From Prorocentrum cordatum (lineage: Eukaryota > Sar > Dinophyceae > Prorocentrales > Prorocentraceae), in assembly GCA_963575745.1 (NCBI GenBank), contig CAUYUJ010010380.1:45001-109000 (forward strand): 64,000 nucleotides of DNA, written 5' to 3'. The notes beneath the pieces were generated by a model. It was not told where the DNA came from, did not search any database, and worked only from the letters and a program-made list of their open reading frames with translations. This document shows, piece after piece, positions 31,069 to 40,860 of the stretch (its first letter is position 1; the number at the start of each line of letters is the position of its first letter). A program made the position numbers and the translations under genes.

Positions 31069-32841
31069 ATTGCCTATCATGGACCCTTCAAAGTCTTGTA
31101 TTCAGATGGAGAGGGCGCCCTGAACAATGATACCGCTAAGGCCATGATGGCGAACAAGGGTGCAACGCTCCGTATCCGAGCGCCCGGCCAACACGCGACT
31201 TCAATTGAGTCACGAAGCGGTATTCTCAGGGGCGTCCTCCACCTGATTGAGGAAGAGTTGAACAGACACAACATCCCTGTTGTATTCACTAGAGTATTGG
31301 CTGAAGGCATCTCCGTTACCAACGCCTTCACGTTTTACAACGGCGTATCGCCATGCCAAGCACACACTGGACGCCAGCCCTCCTTTCTTCCTGACCTCGA
31401 CACCCTTGACTTTCCCAAGGGGCCCGAGACGTCAGGCCATGAACGAGAACGTCGTGTGAGGAAAGTTAGCCTAGAAACAATAACTCAAGCCACGGCTGTG
31501 GCCAAGACAAATCGTGCTCTCAGGGCTAAAACGGCTCCAGATGGCGCTCGCCTTTACTCAGCAGGGGATTTGGTCGACTACCATCGACCCACTGCCACTA
31601 AGGACGATCATGGAGGCTGGAACGGCCCATCCCCTGTGATCCGTAACGTGCCTGAAAGAGGACACATCGTTGTCAAGGCAGGATCTCGTGAGGTAACTGT
31701 GATGTATCCTGATGCTCGTCACACGCTATACATTGAATGCCTCCTTACACGGGAACTTGGCATGGATAATATGGCCATGCAAACAGTCCTCACGTACGCG
31801 GCACACCTTGGTGCAGGGAAACCTGCCAAAGTCTTTGGTTACATCCCAGACTACAAGGGAAACCTCAATCTTTCAGACGACAGCAAGTTTCACCCGCGCG
31901 TTCACCTTGCACTACAGTATCTCGTGCGAAATTATTTCCGAGTAGAACACGTAGTAACAGATAGACTGGCCAAAAGCGTGTCATGTCTATCTGCAGTAAA
32001 GTACGCCACCGGGTCTACGCTGATCCACTACGACAATGATGTTAGCCCAGCTTTCCACTATTATGAGTGTGTGGGCACTGGCCTGAACATTTCTCAAATC
32101 ACTGGTAGCACTCACTCCAGACTCATCCAATGCCTGACCTCACATGTTCCTTCCTTAGGATTTCACGACGACCTGGCTAAGTATCAGCACTCGGGCACCA
32201 CGTCTGGAGAACACGATTCGCCTGGCAACAGGCCTCCACCAGACACCCCAGGTGCTTCATCGCCAAGTAAAGGCCGTCTGTCGACAATCTATGAAGACAA
32301 CGAGGAACATAATATCGAAGCCATGATGCTGGAAGAGCGGTACGATGAGTTACGTATGGGCCTTCATCCCACGACGACTACCGACGATTATCTCTACTGC
32401 GTCCCAACAACTATGCTGCCCGACCAATGTGTTTTGGTTCCAGCATCTGTGGACGAAGAAGATATCGTATTGTCAGAAACGCTCGGAGACGAGCCTGAAC
32501 CACAAGAGCCCTGTCTAGTCTCTCTATGCTCAACCCCACCTGACGAGGGCTACTCTCTTGACAGTGATGAATATGGTCCCTATGTTGAGTTATGTTTTAC
32601 ATCAGAAATGTCAAAAGTAGTGTTGGATCAGACTCAACTTGCACAGCTCGACACTGATATGGTCGCAACGATGAGAGTATATGTATCCTCTGCTGCTAAA
32701 CGTGCTGTGGTGGTCAAGGAAGACGACCTACTCACCAAAGCCGACATAGCAGCACACCCGAAAGAGGTTAGTGAAGCTTTGTACACTGAACTCAATATCT
32801 GGCTTGATAACCGGTGCTTTGAGATGTATGATTTATCCTAA
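31069..32841 (+). CDS. Copia integrase core end and linker to reverse transcriptase
   Basis: The remaining acidic residues of the DDE triad are visible: VLYSDGEGAL with Asp at 31105-31107 and SIESRSGILR with Glu at 31207-31209. A GPSPVIRNVPERG segment near 31625 fits the C-terminal integrase domain. A long linker of about 350 residues, acidic toward its end, has no recognised motif. The last residues, YTELNIWLDNRCFEMYDLS, belong to the start of the Copia RT domain (RVT_2 type). TAA at 32839-32841 interrupts RT; reading continues in the same frame. Hairpins at 31813 (different codon phase), 32220 and 32481. Confidence 0.8.
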   Translation: MAYHGPFKVLYSDGEGALNNDTAKAMMANKGATLRIRAPGQHATSIESRSGILRGVLHLIEEELNRHNIPVVFTRVLAEGISVTNAFTFYNGVSPCQAHTGRQPSFLPDLDTLDFPKGPETSGHERERRVRKVSLETITQATAVAKTNRALRAKTAPDGARLYSAGDLVDYHRPTATKDDHGGWNGPSPVIRNVPERGHIVVKAGSREVTVMYPDARHTLYIECLLTRELGMDNMAMQTVLTYAAHLGAGKPAKVFGYIPDYKGNLNLSDDSKFHPRVHLALQYLVRNYFRVEHVVTDRLAKSVSCLSAVKYATGSTLIHYDNDVSPAFHYYECVGTGLNISQITGSTHSRLIQCLTSHVPSLGFHDDLAKYQHSGTTSGEHDSPGNRPPPDTPGASSPSKGRLSTIYEDNEEHNIEAMMLEERYDELRMGLHPTTTTDDYLYCVPTTMLPDQCVLVPASVDEEDIVLSETLGDEPEPQEPCLVSLCSTPPDEGYSLDSDEYGPYVELCFTSEMSKVVLDQTQLAQLDTDMVATMRVYVSSAAKRAVVVKEDDLLTKADIAAHPKEVSEALYTELNIWLDNRCFEMYDLS

Positions 32842-33440
32842 GCCTCCAACATCATGACATTCAGATATGTATACAAGTGGAAGTTTGTGAAGGTAGGTAC
32901 CGAGAACGTTAAAACCATCCGTCTTAGACTTGTCCTTCGTGGATTTATGGACACTGAGGCGTTCGATGTGGAAACCTTCTCAGGAACCGCCCGAAGGCAG
33001 TCCCAGAGACTCCTAGCAAGTGAGGTGGCATGCCATCCAGAGTGGATCTTAGCATCCATGGATATCGACAAGGCGTTCCTCAAGGAGTTGACCTATGAGG
33101 AACTTGCTCATGCCACCGGCGAGGAAACTCGCATGGTCTGCTTCACTCTTCCACCGGGAAGTGCCCAGGTACTTCGTACACTGCCCGGCTTTTCATCCTA
33201 TGACGAAAGCCGACACTGCCTCAGGTGCCTCAAGCCAGGGACGGGTACAAAAGACGCCCCAAGAGCGTTCTCTCTCAAGCTTCGTGCGACCACACGAGCT
33301 CTAGGCCTTACACCGACAAGTTGTGATCCTGAATTTGAATTCAGCCAAGGTTTGTTAACGGCAAAACATGTCGATGACATTAATATGACAGGCCTAGAGA
33401 AAAATATAGACGACTATGTACAACGTGTCGAAAAGTGTTT
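32842..33440 (+). CDS. Copia reverse transcriptase with HVDD active site
   Basis: MTFRYVYKWKFVK, RLRLVLRGFMD and ILASMDIDKAFLKEL (motif A, with catalytic Asp) are followed by LKPGTGTKDAPRAFSLKL (motif B region) and LTAKHVDDINMTG. HVDD lies at 33367-33378 and replaces the usual YVDD; His at this place is what I recall from dinoflagellate Copia proteins. At about 33437 coding moves to another frame, so the connection to RNase H is broken. A hairpin at 33119 is read in a third codon phase (TGEETR). The enzyme copies element RNA into cDNA. Confidence 0.85.
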
Positions 33441-34442
33441 GGCAAATGCAAGCTTAACAAACACTCATATACGAACTGCGCCGTTCGCTACACTAAGAAT
33501 GACCAAGGGGATGTGATCATGGATCAGGACGAGTGTATCAAACAACTACGTCCTATCACACACCCAGAACTTACAGGAGCGGCGGCCGATGCCAAAGCCA
33601 CCAAACTCATCACCGACATGTTCGTCAGCTTGCGAGGAGCCCTCGCCTATGTTCTTCTTACTCAAGTCTGGCTCATGTTATATGTGGTCTCTCTTCAGAA
33701 AATCCAAGAGCCCACCAACCTACAAGTCAGACGACTGAATGCTGTGACGCGAAAGCTGACCAGCAGCCCGAAACGCATCACCTTCCCTCGGATGAAGCCG
33801 ACGAAAGAAGTTGACATACACAGTGATTCGGGGCATCGGAAGCTCACCGGGGAGGAGGACGATGAGACCAAGGGTTGCGGCATACGCGGGGCCAACGTAC
33901 TACGGCGAGGGAACTCGCCTCAAGGCAAATCCGTCGTTCACCTCTGCGACGGACTATGTAAATCACACCGACTGCAGGTGAGGTCCAGCTATGCCGCTGA
34001 GGCACTTGCAGCTGCACGCAACCTTGATGAGTGTTACCCTACGCTCATCACTCTCCACGAGCTCAAGGCAGGGGCTCTGACTCCACGACAACTACGAGAT
34101 ATGCGTGAAGTTGGGGGCCTAGCTATTAAAGTATCCCTTACCATCGACGCTGAGTCGGTATATAAATCGCTATCCAGCAAGGACCTTAAGATACCGACGG
34201 AACGGACCTTGCTTGGACATATTATCTGGAAACGTGAGCTCATGGATATAGGTATAGTGCATAACGTGCAGTGGTGTGATATTAGAGATATGACCGCAGA
34301 TGGGCATACAAAGGGGAGCATCGATCGGGAGCTACTTTTGGAAGTGATGTCAGGCAACCAGTCATTTAAGTATGACGTGAAGCAGTTTGTTCCCTTTCGG
34401 GATCCCGAGGACAGAAACAAGCCTAAGTCTAATCAATTTTAG
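33435..34442 (+). CDS. Copia reverse transcriptase end and RNase H
   Basis: After the frameshift the RT connection region (LRPITHPELTGAAADAKATK) leads into RNase H: VDIHSDSGHR with the first Asp, RSSYAAEALAAARN with Glu, TIDAESVYKSL with Asp, and CDIRDMTADGHTKG with the last Asp. This order is standard for Copia RNase H, which degrades RNA in RNA-DNA hybrids. The stop TAG at 34440-34442 is at the expected end of pol. A hairpin with GGAA loop at 33905 encodes RRGNSP. Confidence 0.85.
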   Translation: MFGKCKLNKHSYTNCAVRYTKNDQGDVIMDQDECIKQLRPITHPELTGAAADAKATKLITDMFVSLRGALAYVLLTQVWLMLYVVSLQKIQEPTNLQVRRLNAVTRKLTSSPKRITFPRMKPTKEVDIHSDSGHRKLTGEEDDETKGCGIRGANVLRRGNSPQGKSVVHLCDGLCKSHRLQVRSSYAAEALAAARNLDECYPTLITLHELKAGALTPRQLRDMREVGGLAIKVSLTIDAESVYKSLSSKDLKIPTERTLLGHIIWKRELMDIGIVHNVQWCDIRDMTADGHTKGSIDRELLLEVMSGNQSFKYDVKQFVPFRDPEDRNKPKSNQF

Positions 34443-34802
34443 TCTGTCCTTGTTGCCCCCGCGGTCCAATTTGCCAGCATGGGCGCCTACTACAGAGGCG
34501 CCCTTCTAGGTGCTCGGAAACGAGCCTTACATTTCACGCTTGGTAACGAGCCTGTTCAGTGTGATTCAGGCTCTTTGCTTTAATACCCGTTTGCTCGGTG
34601 ATGTATAGCCCGTTTGGCTTACCTCTAGCCGGGCCGATAGCCCTTTACCATTCAAGGGGCTGTCTCATATTTGCGTGAAATGCCTTGCGAGGAAACTCGC
34701 CTTACAGTCTGGTGTTAGGCCAGTCTGTATGCACCGTTTTCTTGCAAACAGTTGCGCGCGCGGCCTTTGTAGAGCCTAACGGCTGCGCGGCTATACTCTT
34801 TG
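34443..34802 (+). other. 3' untranslated region of Copia element with three GNRA hairpins
   Basis: Non-coding sequence between pol and the 3' LTR. It holds hairpin-family members at 34512 (GAAA), 34538 (GTAA, one G-U pair) and 34687 (GAAA). No polypurine tract is evident next to the LTR; a short AAGGGG lies at about 34652. Confidence 0.7.
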
Positions 34803-35065
34803 ACTTTAAGGGTAGCTCTTTGGGAGATGTTATATAGAATCGGGAGTATAGCTCGCGCGCCGTTGCTTTTGGCTCAAGGCACGCGCGCCCTATTTGCCCG
34901 GACACTGCTTGTGTCCGCTACGTGTTGGAAAGATCATTACATCGATCTTATCCTATCTTATCCGTCCATTCCTCTTACTGAACAGCCTCAGTACGATACC
35001 GGACGCGATTTGCCATCCGATCCCCATGGAATCGGATGCTACTTGGCTTACCATAGTCACTTTCG
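34803..35065 (+). repeat. 3' LTR of Copia element
   Basis: Partner of 19334-19596, with 14 substitutions by my count. It contains the same TATA-like box (34830-34837) and DinoSL-like site (34860-34878). Downstream sequence TTTTTTGAG differs from that following the 5' LTR, which fixes the right edge. Confidence 0.93.
34860..34878 (+). promoter_or_regulatory. DinoSL-like sequence inside the 3' LTR
   Basis: Identical to the site at 19391-19409 in the 5' LTR, including the 12-base TTTTGGCTCAAG end. Confidence 0.5.
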
Positions 35066-36640
35066 TTTTTTGAGTTAACATCCGTTGATTTGATCTGCGT
35101 CGCTTTGCACTGTTTTGATATAGCTATCAATGATTATTTGCCATATGTCGTGCTGTGTTGCAACGTGATGTATTTCAAGTTCCTCAAATTGTGCTTGCAC
35201 TTCAGGGGTCTTACTTGCGCTTCTACGGACTTGGGTGAGTGCCCCAAGAATCCGCCACGTTCCGCCCTTTGCCGCCTACGGGCATGCCGAGGATTCGCCA
35301 CATTGCCGCCTGCGTGAGGATACCGAGGATTCCCCACGCTGCTGCCCGCTGCCGCCCGCGAGGTTGTGCCGATGATTCGTCGCGTTGCCACCGGTTGACT
35401 CCTCGTTACCGCTATACCACATGGCTTGCATTTGAAAGTGTAACAACTCATTGTTTGGGGTCCACGTTGGTGAACATGCAGATGCTTTCCATGGCGAAGC
35501 CTTGCACTGTGCTGCCAACTCGGCACATTACATCCATTCGCGATGTGCATAGCTTTGCATTGCATTGGGTCCCATTGAATGCGCATGGGTGCATCAAAAT
35601 CCGTCATACGTATCCGTTCCGTCCGCATAGTTAGTAGAAGTGCACATCCAAATCATGGTCAGGATCTTTGTCGGTACCCTCTTAGATTGCAGCTGTGCGT
35701 TGGTCAGATGCAAGGCTTGGTGTAACCTAAGAGCCCAGAGTGCACACGTGGTTCTAGTGTGCGTGTATAAATATATTCATATATGTATACGCTCCAGCTG
35801 ACATTGCGCGAATGTAGGGAGGACTTGCCAACATGTTGGCTCATCAGTGGGGTATGTAATACCTTGTGTGCACACACACACACCTTTGGCATGCAGTTCG
35901 CACTTACAAGTGTGTCACATGTGTGCCAACTCACTGCGAGTCCACGTTCGCATGTTCTCCGGCTCGTTGTGCTTCTTCGTGGTTCTTCCTTGTTTGATTT
36001 TTTTGCGCAGCCGTTTCCGCAGGGAGTTGAAGCACACCAATTGCACGGAGGCCGACCTCGATGAGTTAATGACTTACATCTGCAACAGCTCACCGTCTGA
36101 GGCCTTCCTGCGCCCCCCCTGTACATTTCTTTTTGCCGACTCGGTCGTCCGCGTGTGCCTTCGGTGGAGCAGTTGCACGTCAGCGCAGTCCTCCTGAGCC
36201 CGCCCTCAGCTGAACATGCGAACGCAGCAGCGCTTGTCGAGGGCATCGCAGTAAATCAGCACAGTAGTTTCAGGTGCTGTTGGCATTTCTGTTCAGATCG
36301 CCGCTGCGACTGCATATCATGGATTTCTCGGGCTTCCGTTTCGGCGTCCGTTCTTGGCAGTTGTTGCGCGACCATGCAGTCGCGAAGTTGGTGTCGTTCT
36401 CGTCCACATGGATGCCCAATTCGTTGTGCATACGACGGCGGCATGCGCATTGGCATCACGAATCTGAGCACATAAGATATTATTCGCTATTCGTAGGCAT
36501 TGCGCATGGGGAGCAGGACATGTAATCGAGTGTGGAGGAATTGCTAGCTAGGAGGCTTGCGCGCCTTCCCAACTCGCTGAGGGGTGAGTCCAGGCTGGCA
36601 GTAGAAGTCAGCCGATCGCGCTCGAACGGCCCCTGATCCA
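35066..36640. other. unassigned sequence downstream of the Copia element
   Basis: Contains a short repeat of CGCCACATTGCCGCCTGCG-like units at 35250-35395 and a CACACA run at 35870-35883. No gene or RNA recognised. Confidence 0.4.
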
Positions 36641-37058
36641 GCAGAACAGGACCCTCATACCCTCGAGAAAGCACTCTGGTATCCCAGGAACGGGGGCGGC
36701 GGCGGCGGGCGACACGTCAGCAAGTGCCAGCGCCTCCCAAAGACCTCCAACGCGTTGATTTTTGCAGATGCACAGGTCCGTGGAGCTCTCGAGCTCCTCC
36801 CAAGGGGCCGGCTGTTTGTTTTGAATCGTGTTTGGACGGTCTTGTGGTCCCGACAGCGGCCCCGAAGGGCCGACATGGCGAAGGGTTGAGCCTAGTTTCA
36901 TTATGATGGACGCCTGTGTCCAGGGTCCACAAATCACTCTGCAGGAAGGTGTCCAGGGGTGCGATTGTAGGCCCAGGTTGTTTGGGGACGACTCCTTCCG
37001 TGGCGCCGAGAGCGCCCCTGGAAGCCCAGAAAGGCCAAACACTAGCTTGGCGAAGGAC
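36641..37058. other. unassigned sequence before the first array family copy
   Basis: Open frames here are composition shadows. A CCCGAAGGGCC-type segment at 36860-36875 recalls the dispersed repeat at 12885 and 18744 but is too short to assign. Confidence 0.35.
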
Positions 37059-38220
37059 TCAACCATATGCAGCTGTGAGTGCCGTAACGGAGTGTATCGT
37101 TTTCGGTAAAGCTCCCGATAGGGCGAAGAAACATCTGAGATGAGCCGACGTGGGGATGCAACTGCATGCGAACCCTGCAGCTGGGGCCCTTCTGGGGAAA
37201 CGGACCGTGTGAGGGATGCGCCGGAATTGGGTGTGGAGCTGCGTGGCCTGCGGGGGGGCTTCCTATGGGGCCACAAACCGTGTGATGGGGTGCGACGAAA
37301 TCGGGGTGGAACTGCATGCGAACTTTCCCACTGGAGCTTTCGGTGGAGCTCCATGGGACTACGAACCGTGTGAGGGGTGCGCCAAAATGGGGTGGAACTG
37401 CATGCGAACTTTCCCACTTGGGCCTTCGGTGGAGCTCCCTATGTGACCACTAACCGCGTGAGGGGTGCGCCGAAATGGAGAATGGAATTGCATCCGAACT
37501 TTCCCACCGGGGCCTTCGGTGGAGCTCCCTAGGGGGTCACGAACCGTGTGAGGGGATGCGACGAAAGGGAGGTGGAATTGCATGCGAACGTTCCTACTGG
37601 GGACTTCGGTGTAGCTCCCTACGGGGCCGCGAAACGCGTGAGGGGCGCGCCGAAGGGGAGTGGAACTGCATGCGAACTTTCCCACTTGGGTCTTCAGAGG
37701 AGCTCCTTAGCCGAATTGGGGGGTGGAATTGGTGCAAACTTTCCCACCGGTGCCTTCGGTGGAGCTCCCCATGGGACCACGAAACGTGTGTGGGGTGCGC
37801 CGAAATGGCGGTGGAACTGCATGCAAACTTTCCCACTGGACCCTTCGGAGGAGCTCCCTATGAGGCCACGAACGGTGTGAGGGGTGCGCCGAAATGGGGG
37901 GTGGAACTGCATACGAACTTTCCCACTGGGCCCTTCGGTGGAGTTCACTAGGGGGCCTAGGGGGCCACGAGCCGTGTGAGGGATGTGCCGAAATGGGGGT
38001 TGGAACTGCATGCGAACTTTCCCACTCGGGCCTTCGGTGGGGCTCCCTATGGGGCCACGAAACGTGTGAGGGGTGTGCCAAAATGGTTGACTGGTTCGGA
38101 GGGCAGAGGCAGGGATCGGAGGAGGAAGGGGAGGGAGGAGGGGGAGGGGGCAGCGGGAGGAGGAACGCGGGGCTCTGTCTCTTCAAAACGGGGACCCAAC
38201 ACCACAGGATAGTTGGGAAC
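37059..38220 (+). repeat. dispersed repeat family: head, ~89-bp array (about 11 units), tail (copy 1)
   Basis: The head at about 37060-37110 (CAACCATATGCAG and following) precedes a tandem array of 85-92-bp units containing GGTGGAACTGCATGCGAAC, CCTTCGGTGGAGCTCCCTA and GTGTGAGGGGTGCGCCGAAA (units start near 37300, 37392, 37483, 37572, 37659, 37722, 37811, 37901, 38000). After 38095 comes a G-rich spacer and a tail with GTCTCTTCAAAACG and CCCAACACCACAGGAT. The same organisation recurs at 58632-59845. Confidence 0.9.
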
Positions 38221-38550
38221 GTGGGAACCACTATACTGAGATCCGACGTTGCGAAGAAGTTCCAACATCGGGAAAATCACGATCGGAGCCCCGGACCCAA
38301 TTTTTCTGTACGATGTTTTAAGCCGGATCGATTTGTGAGGGTCCCGGGGCCCGAAATTAAGCGAAAGCGCCCGTTGTGACAAGATCGGAACGCCAGGGTC
38401 TCAGGGTAACCTCGAGCCTCGTAGCAGAAAAGCAGATCGGCCGCCTCGCCTCCCCCCTTCGGTCCCGTGGCGCTCGCGCCCAGGCGGCGCCTGCGCCTGC
38501 GCCCTCGGCTCCTCGAGCCTCGACCGACGATCACGTCCGACGACAGTGTC
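38221..38550. other. unassigned sequence
   Basis: No gene, RNA gene or repeat relationship recognised between the first array copy and the GACCAC repeat. Confidence 0.35.
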
Positions 38551-38630
38551 CGTCGACGACCGACGACGACCACGACCACGACCACGACCGCGACCACGAC
38601 CACGACGACGACCACGCCGCCGACGCGCCA
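38551..38630. repeat. imperfect GACCAC / GACGAC hexamer repeat
   Basis: A short run of GACCAC and GACGAC units within GC-rich unassigned sequence. Open frames through it encode Thr or Asp-His repeats and are not taken as genes. Confidence 0.8.
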
Positions 38631-40490
38631 AGGATGGCTCCAGCCCCTCGCCGCCGGAGACGGAGGACCGCCCTCCCCGCCGCCGCTGGGCCGCCTCCGC
38701 AGGGGCACTCGGGGCCCCGGCGGCAGCTACGGGCCGCCATCCGGGCCGCGTGCCGCCCGTGCCCCGCGGGCCCTGCTGCAGGGCCTCCTGTGATCGGGCT
38801 CGGTGCGAGTCGGTTCGCCAGCTGTGGCCGCGGTTCGGATTCGATCCCGTGCGGCTCGATTCGCCGGCATCGGCCAGGATCAGCCGGAGCCGGGATCGGT
38901 GATCCGATCCCTTGTTGAAAGTGGGTGCTGTCAGATTTCCAGATTCCCATCTGCGTTGGGCGCCCTCCTGCTTCAAGGATCGCGTGAGTTCCTCCCTTGC
39001 TTCCTATTCAGGGGCGCGGAAACCGAATCCATGTGCAGCGCTGCCTGTCCACTTCTTCCGAACGAGACGTGCCTCGACACCTCGACCCCCAGCTTGGCAT
39101 CTCCCGGACGTGTGCATTTTTCTCGCGAGCACCATCGAGGAGCATCTGGGGTCACCTTGCGAACGAAATACGCGCACGAAATCGACACACGCACAGGGAG
39201 TGGACGTCAGAGAGATGGCCAGCCAGACCTCGGGGGGATTCATTTGCTCGATCCTGGTGTTTTTTCTCTCTAAGTATTGGCCTCCCTGGGTTCCGTTTTC
39301 GGGCCCCAGGGGCCATCAGAATCTCGGCAGCGTGCATATCGGACCATGTTACGAAAAATCCACGCACGAAATCGAAAAGTGCACGGGAAACGGACGTCCG
39401 AGCGATGGCGAAGAATACGACCCAGAATGAAAAGCGGTCTCCGGAGAAGGGATCGGGAGCCCGGGGCCCGCGGATTGACGCAATTGCATGCGGGGTATGA
39501 CTCCATGTGGAGTACGATGTTATCCACGTTGGCGTCTTCGATGCATCTCCGACGTCGACGATGCATCGCCGATCCACTGGCGATGCATCGGCGATGCTGC
39601 GCGATCCTCCGACCCCGTCTACTCGGACCCCATTCGGGAGGCCTCCAGGGCTGCCTCTGGGGATGGGGTCGGCAGCCCCGTGGCCGCGGATGGGCGCAAG
39701 GGCACCGTCGGGCGCCTGAGTATCGGACCCTCGTTGCTTCGATGCACGCCGGTCGTTGAGAACGTGGGTGCTTTGGACCCGCTGATCCCAGTCTACTCTA
39801 GCCACCTTCCTACTTCAAGAGTCGAGCGTTTTTCCCCGTTCCCTCCCCTGCAGGGTGCGGGCGGAAGCCCAATCTACTTCCAACGCCTTCCTGCTTCATG
39901 CTTCGACCCACTTCTTCAGACCGACGTGTACGCGTTGCTTCGGGACCTCGATGCATGCGGGAAGATTTGAGCCGAGCTTCTTGTCCCACCTTGATTATTC
40001 ACCTTCGCCGCGCGCTCGCGGCGCGCACAAGCCCGCCGTTCTGAACGGCAAGACGGTCCCCAGCGACCAGGTCATCACCTACGAGCAGTTCGAGGCTGGC
40101 CGCCCTCCGCCCTTCCCCTCGAGCTCTGGCCAGAGGAGGGAGGAGGTCCTTTTCCTCCTCAGAGGGAGGAGGACGACAACGAGGTTGCTCCTCGATATCG
40201 GCATCCCGAGGAGCCGCTTTAGGACGTCAAAAGCTGATCTTGACTATAGCAGTGGCTGCGTGTGTCGCAGGGGTTATCCGCACAGCGCTTTTGTCCTTCT
40301 GTTCCTCCTCCCCTCCTCCTCGTCCTCCTCATCAGCTTTCGCTCGCATTTGCGTACCGAATTTCGCGACATGTTTGTTTCGTGCTGACGCGCCGAGGAAA
40401 TGTTGCCTGAGACCGGCCTAATCTCGCCTCTGTGTGTGAGGGAAAAAAGAGCATTCAGGCAGGATGGGCCCCGAAAGGATTCCAGGGTTT
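38631..40490. other. unassigned sequence with a duplicated segment and a perfect palindrome
   Basis: Two related segments, near 39165-39230 and 39355-39415, share CACGAAATCGA, GCACGGG-like and GGACGTC blocks. A perfect inverted repeat with 12-bp arms lies at 39559-39590. No gene recognised. Confidence 0.5.
39559..39590. repeat. perfect inverted repeat, 12-bp arms
   Basis: CGATGCATCGCC, an 8-base loop GATCCACT, then GGCGATGCATCG. Each arm itself contains the palindrome CGATGCATCG. Confidence 0.95.
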
Positions 40491-40517
40491 GGATTTGGGT
40501 GGACTTGGGTCGGAGGA

Positions 40518-40860
40518 GGAGGAGGACGAGGAGGGGGAGGAAGACGAGGAGGAGGGAAGAGGAGGAGGAGGAGCGAGGAGGGAGGGCGGAAGGACCGCAG
40601 GGGGCAGGTGGCGGCGGCAGGAGGCTCAACGTTCCAGGTTCCTACAGCGTGTTTCGCCCTTATGTTGGCCTCGGGGGGGGCTTCTAACCGCCACGGCCGG
40701 GTCCGCCTCGAAATTCGGATCAGAACGCGCTCTAAGATACGTCAAGTGGTCGGCTCTTGAGGAGAGGGAGGAGGAGGAGGAGGAGGAGGAGGAGGAGGAG
40801 GAGGAGGAGGAGGAGGAGGAGGCGGAGGAGGAGGAGGAGGAGGAGGAGGAGGCGGAGCCA
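40518..40860 (+). repeat. GGA/GAG purine microsatellites
   Basis: Two purine tracts, an imperfect one at 40518-40620 and a nearly pure GGA run at 40765-40855, separated by unique sequence. The Glu-rich frames over them are not genes. Confidence 0.95.

Larger units (their letters stand above)
19816..34700 (+). repeat. dispersed 14-nt GNRA-tetraloop hairpin family (37 copies in the Copia element)
   Basis: Each copy reads GC-nn-G, GNRA, C-n'n'-GC, a 5-bp stem with a GNRA loop. First bases: 19816, 19855, 19909, 20772, 21237, 21564, 22179, 22254, 22470, 23185, 23772, 23853, 24996, 25257, 25305, 25560, 25762, 26172, 26692, 26763, 27247, 27280, 27477, 27566, 28009, 28624, 28882, 29989, 30489, 31813, 32220, 32481, 33119, 33905, 34512, 34538, 34687. 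The two variable pairs take ten sequences (TC, GG, GC, TG, AG, GA, AC, GT, CT, TT) with matching partners. Copies 21564, 28009 and 34538 have a G-U pair; 25305 and 26763 have one A-C mismatch. Loops are GAAA, GCAA, GAGA, GGAA and GTAA. In coding sequence most encode x-G-N/D-x-P. Confidence 0.9.
19334..35065 (+). mobile_element. Ty1/Copia-like LTR retrotransposon (15.7 kb)
   Basis: Two 263-bp direct repeats bracket, in order, a primer-binding site, gag with a CCHC knuckle, a Tpt1-RING reading frame, further unassigned coding sequence, a methyltransferase-like domain, integrase, reverse transcriptase and RNase H. Integrase before RT is the Copia order. The LTRs differ at 14 of 263 positions by my count (about 94.7% identical), so the insertion is not recent. 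At least three in-frame stops and several frameshifts break the coding region. No clear polypurine tract lies against the 3' LTR, the ends lack canonical TG...CA, and I found no convincing target-site duplication. At 15.7 kb it is far longer than typical Copia elements (about 5 kb). Confidence 0.93.

Noticed and set aside
34590-34612. GCTCG followed by GTGA near 34590 as another hairpin
   Set aside because: The 3' half of the stem is absent.
19320-35080. A short target-site duplication around the Copia element (CTTTG / CTTTC)
   Set aside because: Matches only if the LTR edges are shifted and with a mismatch; not convincing.
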